DNA from: SZAS-103 sp036496805
Lineage (GTDB): Bacteria; Pseudomonadota; Gammaproteobacteria; Xanthomonadales; Xanthomonadaceae
Direction of reading: 5' to 3'
NCBI GenBank assembly: GCA_036496805.1
Contig: DASXKN010000034.1
Coordinates: forward strand, 76,888 to 140,887
DNA length: 64,000 nt
In this document: in pieces, positions 1-9,297 of the stretch
Numbering within the stretch: the first letter of the stretch is position 1
How the letters are laid out: each line of letters starts with the position of its first letter
Made by a program: the position numbers and the translations under genes
The notes under the pieces: generated by a model
Told to the model about the DNA's origin: nothing
The model's input: the letters and a program-made list of their open reading frames with translations, nothing else
The model's database searches: none

Positions 1-97
1 GCTTCGCCTGCAGGCTGGCGCGCTCCTTCGACTTCGGCGCATAGCCGCGCACCGGTTCATTGACGGGCGTCGGGACTCGGGAGATGGCGAGGGACAT
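1..97 (-). CDS. pruA: L-glutamate gamma-semialdehyde (P5C) dehydrogenase, N-terminal part
   Basis: Only the first 32 codons are in the window; the gene runs off the left edge. The start ATG is the complement of 95-97, with a GGAG-like ribosome site a few bases upstream. The visible N-terminus contains VPTPVNEPVRGYAPKSKERA, which matches the start of the P5C dehydrogenase (ALDH4-type) family, where a 'NEP...YAPGSPER' stretch is typical. The family oxidises glutamate semialdehyde to glutamate in proline degradation, in the cytosol. The catalytic domain is not visible, so the call rests on this N-terminal signature only. Confidence 0.72.
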   Translation of the reverse strand, partial: MSLAISRVPTPVNEPVRGYAPKSKERASLQAK

Positions 98-243
98 GGG
101 CGACTCCGGGGAAAGACGAATATTGTAGTCGCTCGCCGTGCGGCACAGCAGCGGGGTGCTCGCGCAAGCCCCCTCTGCCGTTGCTGGAACGAGCACGCGA
201 GTCGCCCGGGGCGAACGCCGGCCCGGTCTCGCGACGGATTCCG

Positions 244-2460
244 TCAGGCGGCTACCTGGTTGCCCGCGCTGACGATCACCAGGTGCGGGTTGTCGATCAG
301 CGCCTGGGCGCCGGCCTGCAGGCTCTGCATGAGGTCGGCGCCAACCGCGTCGGCGGTCGGGCGCAGGATGGCCCAGCCGTTGCGGCCGTTGTTCTTGACC
401 CAGTAGAGCGCCGCGTCGGCCAGTTCCACCGCCTGCTCCCAGCCGAGCGTGTGCGGGGCATCGCGGAAGGTGCGGTACTCGGACAGGCCGATCGAGCAGG
501 TCATCGGCAGGTGCAGGCCTTCGCCGACGTCGAACACGTGCTCGGCGACGCGGCGGCGGATGCGCTCGCCGAGCCCGGGTACCGCAGGTCGCGGCATCGG
601 CCGGAACACCAGCAGGAATTCCTCGCCGCCCCAGCGCACGACGTAGTCGTTCACCTGCACGAGGCCGCTGAGCACGCCGGCGAACACCTGCAGGGCGCGG
701 TCGCCGACGGTATGGCCGTAGGTGTCGTTGATGCGCTTGAAGTGGTCGATGTCGACGATCGCGAACACCAGCGCCATCTCGCCGTCGCCCGAGCGTTCGT
801 GCTCGCGGTCGTAGAAAGCCAGGTCGACCGGGATCTGCGAGGTGAGGTAGCGGCGGTTGTGCAGGCCGGTCAGCGGGTCGGTCTGGCTGGCATGTTCGAG
901 CTGGATGTTGGCCAGGCGCAGCGACTCGCTGGTGCGCCGGCGTTCGAGCGCGTTGGCAATGTGCAGGGAGACGAAGCTGAGCAGTTCCTCGTCGCGGTCG
1001 GTGTACTGGTAGTCGGGCGTGTAGCTCTGCACGGCGATGACGCCGAAGGCGCGGCCTTCGCTGACCAGCGGCACGCCCAGCCAGCACACCGCGGCGATGC
1101 CGATCCACTCGACCTCGCCGCTGGCCTTGAGCAGTTCGAATTTCGGATAGTCCACCAGCAGCGACTTGCCCGTGCGCAGCACGTATTCGCTCAGGCCGCG
1201 CCCGAGCCGGCGGGACTCGAAGCGCTGGTGGTGGTCGTCGATGCTGAAGGGGAAATGCAGGTCCTGGCCGTCCTCGGACAGGATGCCGATGTAGAAGTTG
1301 CGCGCGTCGAGCAGCTCGCCGACGATGCCGTGGATGGTCGCGTAGAACGATTCCATCGTGCCGGCGCTGCTGGCCACTTCCGCGATCCGGAACAGCGCCG
1401 CCTGCAGCCGCTCGGCGCGCTGGCGTTCGAGGATTTCCTCGCGCAGGGCAAGGGTGCGTTCGGCGACGCGTCGCTCCATCTCCTGCGCGGCCTCGCGGCG
1501 TGCGAGGGTGGTCATGATGTTCTGCGCGAGGTACGCGAGCAGGGTCTGGTCGTCGTAGCTGTAGCGGATCGCGGGGTCGTAGCTCTGCACCACCACGGCA
1601 CCGCGCACCTGGCCGTTCTCGATCATCGGCACGCCGAGCCAGTCCTCGCTGCGCGGGCCGATGCGGTCGTCGCGCGGCAGCTTGAGCTGCTCGCGCAGGG
1701 CGTTGCCGGGTCCGTGCAGGGGCAGGCCCTGGCGCAGCATCGCCAGGGTCAGGGAATTGCTGAGCGAGGAGGCCGGGATCACCTCGTTGGGATCGCGCCG
1801 GTTCAGGTCCAGGCTGTCGGCGAAGTAGACGAACTGCATCGTCTCCGGTTCGGCGTCGTAGCGGACGATGTAGAAGTTCTTCGCGTACATCAGGCGGCCG
1901 ACGATCTGGTGCAGCTCGAGCAGCACGTCGTCGGCGTCGCGGTCGGAGCTGGCGCAGTCGCTGATCGCGAACAGCGAGCGCTGCAGGCGCTCGGCGCGCG
2001 CGAGCCGTTCGACGTCGTTGCGCAGGCGTTCGGTCTGGAGCAGGGACTCGCAGCGCACCGACAGCAGGCCGATCGCCTCCTGCCACTGCGCGCGCTGCTC
2101 TGGGGCGCCGTGTCCGTCGCTGGTGCGGCCATAGACGAGGGCTGCCCATTGCTGGCCGTTGTCGCTCAGCAGGCAGGCGCAGTCGAAGTGGCTGTTGCCG
2201 GTGGACTTCTCGACGACTTCGCCCTGCCGACGCGCACCGGCGAGCAGGGCGGCGACGGCCGGATGGATCACGCCGTGCGGATAGGTGCGGGCGGTCTGTT
2301 CCTGGCCGAGGTCGGTGTTCCACGCCAGCTGGACGCGATGGCAGCCGAGCGATTCCAGGTGCCGCACCGCGACGCGTGCGAACTCGAGCATGTCGCGGGC
2401 GCCTACGAGAGATCGCAGGAATGCATCGGGTTCATGCGGGTGTCGCGACGCCATCGACAT
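244..2460 (-). CDS. Diguanylate cyclase with tandem GAF domains
   Basis: A 738-residue cytosolic protein. Residues about 150-300 and 330-500 are two GAF-like sensor modules; each opens with an 'AERLQ..LF.I.' helix and contains an 'ARNFYIG/AKNFYIV' strand and a 'WLGVP' turn. A GGDEF domain follows, with signature RWGGEEF near residue 611, so it should make c-di-GMP from two GTP. The RxxD product-inhibition site five residues before the signature is missing (QVND is present instead), so feedback inhibition may be absent. The start at 2460 (MSMASRHPHEP) is preferred to a longer 5' extension of low-complexity sequence; 2454 is an alternative. No transmembrane segments are seen. It is paralogous over the GAF modules to the protein at 9298-12228. 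Confidence 0.9.
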   Translation of the reverse strand: MSMASRHPHEPDAFLRSLVGARDMLEFARVAVRHLESLGCHRVQLAWNTDLGQEQTARTYPHGVIHPAVAALLAGARRQGEVVEKSTGNSHFDCACLLSDNGQQWAALVYGRTSDGHGAPEQRAQWQEAIGLLSVRCESLLQTERLRNDVERLARAERLQRSLFAISDCASSDRDADDVLLELHQIVGRLMYAKNFYIVRYDAEPETMQFVYFADSLDLNRRDPNEVIPASSLSNSLTLAMLRQGLPLHGPGNALREQLKLPRDDRIGPRSEDWLGVPMIENGQVRGAVVVQSYDPAIRYSYDDQTLLAYLAQNIMTTLARREAAQEMERRVAERTLALREEILERQRAERLQAALFRIAEVASSAGTMESFYATIHGIVGELLDARNFYIGILSEDGQDLHFPFSIDDHHQRFESRRLGRGLSEYVLRTGKSLLVDYPKFELLKASGEVEWIGIAAVCWLGVPLVSEGRAFGVIAVQSYTPDYQYTDRDEELLSFVSLHIANALERRRTSESLRLANIQLEHASQTDPLTGLHNRRYLTSQIPVDLAFYDREHERSGDGEMALVFAIVDIDHFKRINDTYGHTVGDRALQVFAGVLSGLVQVNDYVVRWGGEEFLLVFRPMPRPAVPGLGERIRRRVAEHVFDVGEGLHLPMTCSIGLSEYRTFRDAPHTLGWEQAVELADAALYWVKNNGRNGWAILRPTADAVGADLMQSLQAGAQALIDNPHLVIVSAGNQVAA

Positions 2461-2590
2461 CGGCCCCTGTACCGTGTCAGATGGCCCGAGTTTAGCAGCA
2501 GCGTGTCGGCCGGGTGTGACCGCCGTCAACGCTTTGGAAGCTGAACGGCAGGCGGGCTGCGGCGCTCCGGCGCGCAGCGGGACGCCGGTT

Positions 2591-4645
2591 TCAGCCTTGG
2601 GTCTTGGCGCTCAGTCGGCCCAGCCAGCCGTACAGCACGGCCATGATCAAGGCGAAGGCGCCGCCGCCGATGATCATCGGGGTGATGCCATTGGCGTAGA
2701 CGTCGCCGACCAGGGTCAGCGGGAAGTCCTTGTTGGCGAAGCCGAGCTTGTCGGAGAAGGCGACCAGGGCGGCGACGATGACGCCCACCAGTCCTTCGCC
2801 GACGATCATGCCGGACGCGAGCAGCACGCCCAGTTGCTTGGTCGCTTCCGGGTTCTTCGACTTGCGGTCCGCGCTGCGGTCGAACCACCAGCCCACGACC
2901 GCGCCGACCACCACCATCAACGTACTCTGGGTCGGGAGGTAGATGCCCAGGCCGACCGCGAGCGGTGACAGATGCGCCGACTTCGTGGTTTTCCGCAGCA
3001 CTTCGTCGATGACGATCATCACCACGCCGATCGCGGCGCCGATCTCGATCAGGTTCCAGTCGATGTTGTTCTGGATCACGCCCGATGCGAGCGCCGAGAT
3101 CAAGCCAGCCTGTGGCGCGGCCAGCGCATGTTCGCGCACCGGCCCCGGCGCGCCGACGAAGCCGTAGGCGTGGTTGAGCAGGTCGAGGATCGGTGGAATG
3201 ATCGCGGCGCCGGCGATCACGCCGATCACCAGCGCCCACTGCTGCTTCGACGGCGTCGCATCGACGAGCTGCCCGGTCTTCAGGTCCTGGAGGTTGTTGT
3301 TGGCGATCGCCGCGGCCGCGAAGATGACCGAGGTGACGAACAAGGCGTACGCGACCAGCGCTTTTTCGCTGTCGACCGGCAGCGACGAACGCACACCGAA
3401 GACGAGCAGCAGGGCCGCGCCGATCACGACGATGATGCCGATGCCCGACAACGGGCTGTTGGACGATCCGATCAGCCCGGCCATGTAGCCGCAGACGGTG
3501 GACACGAAGAAACTCATCAGCACGATGTAGACCAGTCCGGCCGCGACCAGCAGCATCGCGTGATCGCCCAGGCCATGACCGGCCGTGGCCACGAATTGCG
3601 CCAGCAGGAAGCCGACCGGCACCAGGCAGGCCAGCGAGATCAGCGCGACCTGTCCGATCGGGATGTCGTGTTCGGTGCGCGGCATCGAGGCAAGGTTGCC
3701 GGCGCCGCGTGCGCGCGAAGCGGCCATCGCCGACGTCAGGCCGGTGATGACCGGCTTGACCAGCTTGGCCAGCGTCCACACCGCGGCCACGCCAATCGTG
3801 CCGGCGCCGACGAAACGGACCTTGTGGCTCCAGGTCGCATTGGCGAGATCCGAAAGCGCGCCGGCCGCCGGCGCGAGCGCCGAAAAATGCGGCACGCCCC
3901 AGCCCCAGCCGATCGCCGCGCCGACCAGCATCGCGATGCCCACCCACAGTCCGACCAGGTGGCCGATGCCGAACAACGCGAACGACAGGAAGAAATCGAA
4001 CCCGGTGACGCCGCCCTTGTCGCCGCCGACGCGGAAGTAGTTCACCACGTCGCCCGCGAACACGCGGGTTGCGACCACGATCGCAAAGACGCCGGAGACG
4101 ATCGAGCCCCACAGCACCGCGAGCAGGCCGGCGCGGTTCGATTCGGCTGCAGCCTCGGCACTGATGCCTTCGCTGCCGCCGGAGCCGACCTTCAGCACTT
4201 CGGCGCAAGCGACGCCTTCGGGATAGGGCAGGTCGGAATTGGTGACCAGGGCCCGGCGCAACGGGATCGAATACATCACCCCGAGGATGCCGCCGAACGC
4301 GCAGATGAAGAACGACGTCCAGTAGTTGAAGCCGGTCCACCAGCCGATCAGGATCAGGCCCGGCAGCACGAAGATGATCGACGACAGCGTGCCGGCCGCC
4401 GAGGCGACGGTCTGCACGATGTTGTTTTCCTGCATCGTCGCGCCCTTGAAGTAGCGCAGGATCGCCATCGAGATCACCGCCGCCGGGATCGACGTTGCGA
4501 ACGTCAATCCGGCCTTGAGGCCGAAGAACACGTTCGCGGCGGTGAAGACCACGGTGATGACCACGCCGATGAGCAGGCCGCGGAAGGTCAGTTCCTTGCG
4601 CGGTTCGAGTCGGACGGTGACGGCGCTGGAGGACGGAGTCGACAT
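2591..4645 (-). CDS. OPT family oligopeptide transporter
   Basis: A 684-residue inner-membrane protein with many hydrophobic segments, starting MSTPSSSAVTVRLEPRKELT. The N-terminal 'ELTFRGLLIGVV...NVFFGLKAGLTFATSIPAAVISMA' region and the 'LPYPEGVACAEVLKVG' loop are hallmarks of the OPT (oligopeptide transporter) superfamily, bacterial branch. Members import small peptides or metal chelates by proton symport; the substrate here cannot be told from sequence. The gene stands alone: 130 bp separate it from the diguanylate cyclase downstream, and the next gene upstream diverges. Confidence 0.93.
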   Translation of the reverse strand: MSTPSSSAVTVRLEPRKELTFRGLLIGVVITVVFTAANVFFGLKAGLTFATSIPAAVISMAILRYFKGATMQENNIVQTVASAAGTLSSIIFVLPGLILIGWWTGFNYWTSFFICAFGGILGVMYSIPLRRALVTNSDLPYPEGVACAEVLKVGSGGSEGISAEAAAESNRAGLLAVLWGSIVSGVFAIVVATRVFAGDVVNYFRVGGDKGGVTGFDFFLSFALFGIGHLVGLWVGIAMLVGAAIGWGWGVPHFSALAPAAGALSDLANATWSHKVRFVGAGTIGVAAVWTLAKLVKPVITGLTSAMAASRARGAGNLASMPRTEHDIPIGQVALISLACLVPVGFLLAQFVATAGHGLGDHAMLLVAAGLVYIVLMSFFVSTVCGYMAGLIGSSNSPLSGIGIIVVIGAALLLVFGVRSSLPVDSEKALVAYALFVTSVIFAAAAIANNNLQDLKTGQLVDATPSKQQWALVIGVIAGAAIIPPILDLLNHAYGFVGAPGPVREHALAAPQAGLISALASGVIQNNIDWNLIEIGAAIGVVMIVIDEVLRKTTKSAHLSPLAVGLGIYLPTQSTLMVVVGAVVGWWFDRSADRKSKNPEATKQLGVLLASGMIVGEGLVGVIVAALVAFSDKLGFANKDFPLTLVGDVYANGITPMIIGGGAFALIMAVLYGWLGRLSAKTQG

Positions 4646-4813
4646 CGGGATTCCAGGGGAAGATGTTCGGGCGTTCGGATGCGGTACCGGCCTGCGGCCC
4701 GCGGTCAGGGTGCGACCATAGCAAATCGGCCGCGTCCTGCGGTGGCGGCCGCCGGGGCGGCGCGGACCGTGCCAGAATCCGGTCGTCCCGTCGCCAGCCA
4801 TCCGGAGCCCCGC

Positions 4814-5041
4814 ATGAATCCCGCCGAAGAAACCAACCTGCTCGCGGAAGTGGTCGTCATGCGCGAGATGGTCAAGCTGCTGATCGCGCAGTTGCCGAAC
4901 GACGCAGCCATCACCGCGGCGCTGGACGCGCTCGGCAAGCGGGTCGTCGAGACGGCGCCGCCGTTCACCCAGCAGCGCGTGGCCCTCCAGCGCGCGGTGA
5001 AGCTCATCGATCCGCTGGGGATCGTGCGCAAGCCGGCCTGA
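4814..5041 (+). CDS. Small conserved-looking hypothetical protein (75 aa)
   Basis: A 75-residue soluble protein starting MNPAEETNLLAEVVVMREMV, with a good ribosome site (GGAG, 6 nt before ATG 4814). It is predicted to be mostly helical, with heptad-like leucines in the first 40 residues and a 'LGIVRKPA' end. I do not recognise the family. The start codon lies about 170 bp from the divergent OPT transporter start, and the stop is 17 bp from the end of the convergent ABC exporter. Codon use matches the neighbours, so this is likely a real small gene. Confidence 0.68.
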   Translation: MNPAEETNLLAEVVVMREMVKLLIAQLPNDAAITAALDALGKRVVETAPPFTQQRVALQRAVKLIDPLGIVRKPA

Positions 5042-5058
5042 CGGGCGGCGTCCGGGCG

Positions 5059-6873
5059 TCACATCGCGAATTGCAGCCGCGCCAGCTCCGCGTAAAGCCC
5101 GCCCTGGGCGACGAGTTGCTCGTGGGTGCCTTCGGCGACGATCCGGCCGTGGTCGAGCACGACGATGCGGTCGGCGCGCAGCACGGTGGCGAGGCGATGG
5201 GCGATCACAAGGGTCGTGCGGCCCTTGCGCAGGCGCTCGAAGGCCTGCTGGATCGCGCGTTCGCTCTGCGCGTCGAGCGCGCTGGTGGCCTCGTCGAGCA
5301 GCAGCACCGGTGCGTCCTTGAGCACGGCGCGGGCGATCGCCAGGCGTTGCTGCTGGCCGCCGGACAGGCGGGTGCCCTTCTCGCCGAGGAAGCTGCGGTA
5401 GCCGTCCGGCAGCGCGCTCAGGAATTCGTGCGCCTCGGCCATGCGTGCGGCGGCGATCACTTCGTCCTCGCTCGCGTCGAGGCGGCCGTAGCGGATGTTG
5501 TCGAGCGCGTCGGCGCCGAAGATCACCGGATCCTGCGGTACCAGGGCGATGCGCTCGCGCAGTGCGCGTGGATCGAGCTCGCGCAGGTCGATGCCTTCCA
5601 TGCGCACGCTGCCGGCGTCGGGATCGTGGAAGCGCAGCAGCAGCTGGAAGACGGTGCTCTTGCCGGCGCCGGAAGGACCGACGAGGGCCACGGTCTCGCC
5701 GGGGCGCACGGTCAGCGTGAAATCCTCCAGCGCGGGCTTGTCGGGCCGGGCGGGGTAGTGGAAGCGCACGTGCTCGAATGCGATCGCGCCGAGCTGGGCG
5801 GTGCCCGCGAGTGGCAGCGTCGCAGGCGAGGCGGGCGTCGTGATGCGCGACGCTTCGCCGAGCAGTTCGTTGATGCGACTCATGCCGCCGCTGGCGCGCT
5901 GCACCTCGGCCCAGACCTCGCTGAGCGCGCCGACCGAGCCGGCGCCGAACACCGCGTAGAACACGAACTGCATCAGCGTGCCGGCGGTCATGCGGCCGGC
6001 GATCACGTCGTGCGCGCCGATCCACAGCACGCCGACGATCGCGCCGAACACCAGGGTGATCACCGAGGCGGTCAGCAGCGCCTGCGTGCGCACGCGCCGG
6101 CGCGCGGCGCGGAAGGCGTCCTCGACGGCGCCGGCGTAGCGGCCGCTCTCGAAGGACTCGCGCGCGTAGCTCTGCACGGTGTGCATGGCGTTGAGCGTTT
6201 CGCCGGCGCGCGCGTTGGCGTCGGCGGTGCGGTCCTGGCTGCTGCGCGACATGCCGCGCACGCGCCGGCCGAACAGCACGATCGGCAGGATGACAAGGGG
6301 AATGCCGATCGCCGCGATGCCGGCCAGGCGCGGGCTCGTCACGCCCAGCATGACTGCCGCGCCGAGTACGGTGATCACGCTGCGCAGCGCGATCGACATG
6401 CTCGAAGCGACGACCGTGCGCAACAGCTCGGTGTCGGCCGACAGCCGCGAGATCAGCTCACCGGTTCGGGTGCGCTCGTAGAAGGCGATATCGAGGCGCA
6501 TCAGGCGGTCGTAGAGGCCGCGGCGCAGGTCGGCGACCACGCGTTCGCCGAGCAGGCTCACGCAGAAGAAGCGGCCGGCGGTGGCGAAGGCCATCACGAG
6601 GGCGACGACGAGCAGGAGCAGGAACCACTGGTCGATCGAGCCGCCCTGCGCGTGGCTGAAGCCGCGATCGACCATGTAACGCACCGCGACGGGCATGACG
6701 AGGGTCGAGGTCGAGGACAGTGCGAGAAACCCGAGCCAGCCCGCGATCAGCTTCGGATAGCGCCGCACGTAGGGCCACAGCGCGCCCAGCGGCCGCAGGT
6801 TGGGGCTTGCCGGAGCGGGGGCCGTGGCGGCGGCGGCCTTGATGGAAGAATGGGGAGGCGTTGCGTCGTTCAT
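5059..6873 (-). CDS. ABC exporter, fused membrane and ATPase domains
   Basis: A 604-residue half-transporter (type IV exporter/MsbA-like). An N-terminal cytosolic stretch is followed by six membrane helices, then a nucleotide-binding domain with Walker A GPSGAGKST (about residue 398), signature LSGGQQQRLAIARA (about 500), Walker B VLLLDEAT and H-loop IAHRL. It would work as a homodimer exporting a lipid or hydrophobic compound; the substrate is unknown. The start at 6873 (MNDATPPHSS) is supported by a 4-nt ATGA overlap with the stop codon of the upstream YigZ-like gene, which suggests translational coupling. Confidence 0.93.
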   Translation of the reverse strand: MNDATPPHSSIKAAAATAPAPASPNLRPLGALWPYVRRYPKLIAGWLGFLALSSTSTLVMPVAVRYMVDRGFSHAQGGSIDQWFLLLLVVALVMAFATAGRFFCVSLLGERVVADLRRGLYDRLMRLDIAFYERTRTGELISRLSADTELLRTVVASSMSIALRSVITVLGAAVMLGVTSPRLAGIAAIGIPLVILPIVLFGRRVRGMSRSSQDRTADANARAGETLNAMHTVQSYARESFESGRYAGAVEDAFRAARRRVRTQALLTASVITLVFGAIVGVLWIGAHDVIAGRMTAGTLMQFVFYAVFGAGSVGALSEVWAEVQRASGGMSRINELLGEASRITTPASPATLPLAGTAQLGAIAFEHVRFHYPARPDKPALEDFTLTVRPGETVALVGPSGAGKSTVFQLLLRFHDPDAGSVRMEGIDLRELDPRALRERIALVPQDPVIFGADALDNIRYGRLDASEDEVIAAARMAEAHEFLSALPDGYRSFLGEKGTRLSGGQQQRLAIARAVLKDAPVLLLDEATSALDAQSERAIQQAFERLRKGRTTLVIAHRLATVLRADRIVVLDHGRIVAEGTHEQLVAQGGLYAELARLQFAM

Positions 6874-7463
6874 TCCGGGTCTTCCGCGAGGCGTGCCTGG
6901 CCACGGGTGGCGTCGCGCAGGGCGTTTTGCAAGGGCGCGAGGCGATCGCGCGGCAGTTCGATGGCGATCCGCAGGCCGTCGTCGCTGAAATGCTCGCCGC
7001 GTTTGCCGGCGCCGAACTGCGCGATCAACTGGTGGATGGCGCCGACATGGCCGAACTCGCAGGCGATGGTCGCCTGTGCGAGTTCGACGAGGGGCGTCTT
7101 CGCGGCGATGCGCAGGCATTCGGATGCGGCGCCGCCGTAAGCGCGCGCGAGGCCACCGGCGCCCAGCTTGATCCCGCCGAACCAGCGCGCGACCACGACC
7201 ACCACGCGGTCGCAGCGCTGCCCGTCGATCGCCGCGAGGATCGGCCGGCCCGCGGTGCCGGCCGGTTCGCCGTCATCGGAGGAGCGATAGCTGTCGCCGA
7301 CGCGGAAGGCCCAGCAGTTGTGGTTCGCGCCGGTTTCGCGCACGGCCGCGAGGAAGGCCGCCGCCTGTTCGACGTCGTCGACGGCGGTGGCCATGGCGAG
7401 GAAGCGGCTCTTCTTCACGATCGATTCGAAACGCGCCGGCGCGGCCAGCGTCGACAAACTCAT
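6870..7463 (-). CDS. yigZ: YigZ/IMPACT family protein
   Basis: A 197-residue protein of the UPF0029/IMPACT family. The N-terminal part carries the family pattern: KSRFLA near residue 20, 'HNCWAFRVGD...SSDDGEPAGTAGRPI' and 'RWFGGIKLGAGGLARAY'. A C-terminal ferredoxin-like domain (DUF1949 type) follows. In eukaryotes, relatives modulate translation through the Gcn1/Gcn2 pathway; the bacterial role is unclear. The stop overlaps the ABC exporter start by 4 nt. The sigma partner gene ends 24 bp upstream, so all four genes back to the sigma factor could form one transcript. Confidence 0.92.
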   Translation of the reverse strand: MSLSTLAAPARFESIVKKSRFLAMATAVDDVEQAAAFLAAVRETGANHNCWAFRVGDSYRSSDDGEPAGTAGRPILAAIDGQRCDRVVVVVARWFGGIKLGAGGLARAYGGAASECLRIAAKTPLVELAQATIACEFGHVGAIHQLIAQFGAGKRGEHFSDDGLRIAIELPRDRLAPLQNALRDATRGQARLAEDPE

Positions 7464-7487
7464 CGTGGAGCGCTCATCGCGGGATGC

Positions 7488-8657
7488 TCATGGCAGCAGG
7501 GGCTGCAAGTCGTCGGGAATGGCCGCGTCCGGGTAGCGCGCGTGGAAGCGCCGCAGGCTTGCGCGCGCATTGCCGTCGTCGCCGGCCTTGATGCGCAGGC
7601 GGATGCGGTCGAGCCACTGCGGCGGAGCGAGCCGGACATCGTCGTCGACGGGTGGCAGTCGTTTGGTGATCTTGCGGTCGATGACCAGGACGGGTGGGGC
7701 GCTCTCCTTGTCCACGCGCCTGAGCCGGGAGCCGGTCATGTCGATCGTGTCCAGGTTCTTCGCCTTCGCGCTGTCGGTCGCGCTCGCCGATCCGGACGGA
7801 GCGGATCCGGGCGGAGCAGATCCTGCATAACTCGAGCTGCCGCCCACGGCCGATGCCGACTTTTTCGCGGCCTGGGATGCATCCTTGTCGAGCTCATCCT
7901 GGCCCGCGGTCGTCGCGGCCGCGGCTGGCTCGTTCTGCAGGTCCCGCGGTGGCGTCGGAGAAGCCTCGGTCTTGCTCTCGGCACGCTGCTCCGTGATCGG
8001 AGGCGGCGCCGGCGAGGCGAACTGCATCGGCGCCTGGTGAGCGATGGGAGGCGAGGGCGGCGGCGGCGGCGGTTCGATCGCGCCGGCTGCCTGAGCACGA
8101 CCGCGCTCGGGCGATGGAGTCGCCGGGAAGGCATTCGCGGCGGGCTTGCCTGCCAGCGATCCGGCATCGGAAGGCTGTGCGGGCGCCATCGGCGCCGGCG
8201 CCGCGTTCGACGTCGGTGCCGCAACCTCATTCGCGGCCGCCGGTTCGGCTTGCGGCGGCGGTGGCGACCGCATCGCCGGCATCGGCATCGATGGCGCGAC
8301 CATGTGCGCGGGGGGAGGTCCGGCCTGCTGCTTCGCCGTGGCTGGCGCGGATGCGTCAGCCGCCGGTTCGGACGACGGCATGGGAACTTGCCCATCCTGG
8401 CCGTCACCGTGCATCTTCAGGAACAGGCCGGCCGCGATCAGGGCGCTGGCGGCGGTGCCCATGCCGATCGAGCGCCACCAGCTCAGCTTGCGCGGCCGTA
8501 CCTGCTGCACGGCGCGGCGCGCGGCGCCGAGGATGCGCGCATCGAGTTCCGGCGGTGGCGAGGCCGATGGCAGGTTGTGCAGCATCCGCGCGAGCTCGCG
8601 CTCGGTGGCATCCAGCGGCTCGGGATCGTTCGGCGGCAGCTGTGGCGTCTGGGTCAT
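7488..8657 (-). CDS. Putative anti-sigma factor / sigma-partner membrane protein
   Basis: A 389-residue protein whose ATG overlaps the sigma-factor stop by 4 nt (ATGA). This is the usual arrangement for an ECF sigma factor and its membrane regulator. Residues 1-60 form a short cytosolic region without the His-Cys zinc motif of ZAS anti-sigma factors. One membrane helix follows (GTAASALIAAGLFL, about residues 70-85), then a roughly 230-residue Pro/Ala-rich periplasmic linker. The C-terminal 60 residues are ordered: 'PPQWLDRIRLRIKAGDDGNA...LRRFHARYPDAAIPDDL'. The anti-sigma role is inferred from gene order and topology; no known anti-sigma motif is visible. Confidence 0.7.
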   Translation of the reverse strand: MTQTPQLPPNDPEPLDATERELARMLHNLPSASPPPELDARILGAARRAVQQVRPRKLSWWRSIGMGTAASALIAAGLFLKMHGDGQDGQVPMPSSEPAADASAPATAKQQAGPPPAHMVAPSMPMPAMRSPPPPQAEPAAANEVAAPTSNAAPAPMAPAQPSDAGSLAGKPAANAFPATPSPERGRAQAAGAIEPPPPPPSPPIAHQAPMQFASPAPPPITEQRAESKTEASPTPPRDLQNEPAAAATTAGQDELDKDASQAAKKSASAVGGSSSYAGSAPPGSAPSGSASATDSAKAKNLDTIDMTGSRLRRVDKESAPPVLVIDRKITKRLPPVDDDVRLAPPQWLDRIRLRIKAGDDGNARASLRRFHARYPDAAIPDDLQPLLP

Positions 8658-9202
8658 GAGCTCAACCTCGCGCGCAGCTTGTCCATGGCGTAGCGCAGGC
8701 GGGATTTCACGGTTTCGCGTCCGACTCCTGTGATCTGGGCAATTTCCTCCAGTCCGAGTTCCCGATCCAGCCGCAGCAGGATGGCCTCGCGCTGGTCGGG
8801 CGGCAATTCCTCGAGCGCCAGCTGCAGCCGCCGGCGCTGCTCGAACGCCGACAGTTCGTGGTCGGGCGTGGACGGATCGGGCTCGCGCTCGGCGCGCTCG
8901 TCGCCGTCGTCGACGAAGCCGCCTTGCCGTCCCAGCGCGCGCCAGTGGTCGGTCAGGCGGTTGCTGGCGATCTGGTAGAGCCAGGTCGAGAACTTCGCCT
9001 CCGGACGATAGCGTTCGCGTGCGGCGATCAGCCGGCTCCATACGTCCTGGAAGCATTCCTCGGCCAGCGCCTGCTGGCGCACATGCCGCAGCAGGTAGCG
9101 GAACAACCCCCCGCGATGCCTCGCGTACAGCGTCTCGAACGCGCCCGCCTCGCCGCGGCCGTAGGCCATCATCAGGGCTTCATCCGAGGGGTCGGCATCC
9201 AT
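8654..9202 (-). CDS. ECF RNA polymerase sigma factor
   Basis: A 182-residue group 4 sigma factor. Region 2 covers residues about 20-90 ('AFETLYARHRGGLFRYL', 'AEECFQDVWSRLI', 'FSTWLYQIASNRLTDHWR'). Region 4 covers about 125-180, with 'LPPDQREAILLR', 'GLEEIAQITGVGRETVKSR' and the recognition helix near 'SRLRYAMDKLR'. It directs RNA polymerase to a regulon that cannot be read from this window. It is the first gene of a minus-strand run, with the partner gene coupled by a 4-nt overlap. The 95 bp upstream are shared with the divergent GGDEF-EAL gene. Confidence 0.93.
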   Translation of the reverse strand: MDADPSDEALMMAYGRGEAGAFETLYARHRGGLFRYLLRHVRQQALAEECFQDVWSRLIAARERYRPEAKFSTWLYQIASNRLTDHWRALGRQGGFVDDGDERAEREPDPSTPDHELSAFEQRRRLQLALEELPPDQREAILLRLDRELGLEEIAQITGVGRETVKSRLRYAMDKLRARLSS

Positions 9203-9297
9203 GCGCCACAGCCTACGCGATGGCGCGCGCGGCTGGGAACTCGCCGCTGCCTGCCGGCGTTGCTATGCTGGGCCGTCGACGTCGACATGCCGGGGAT

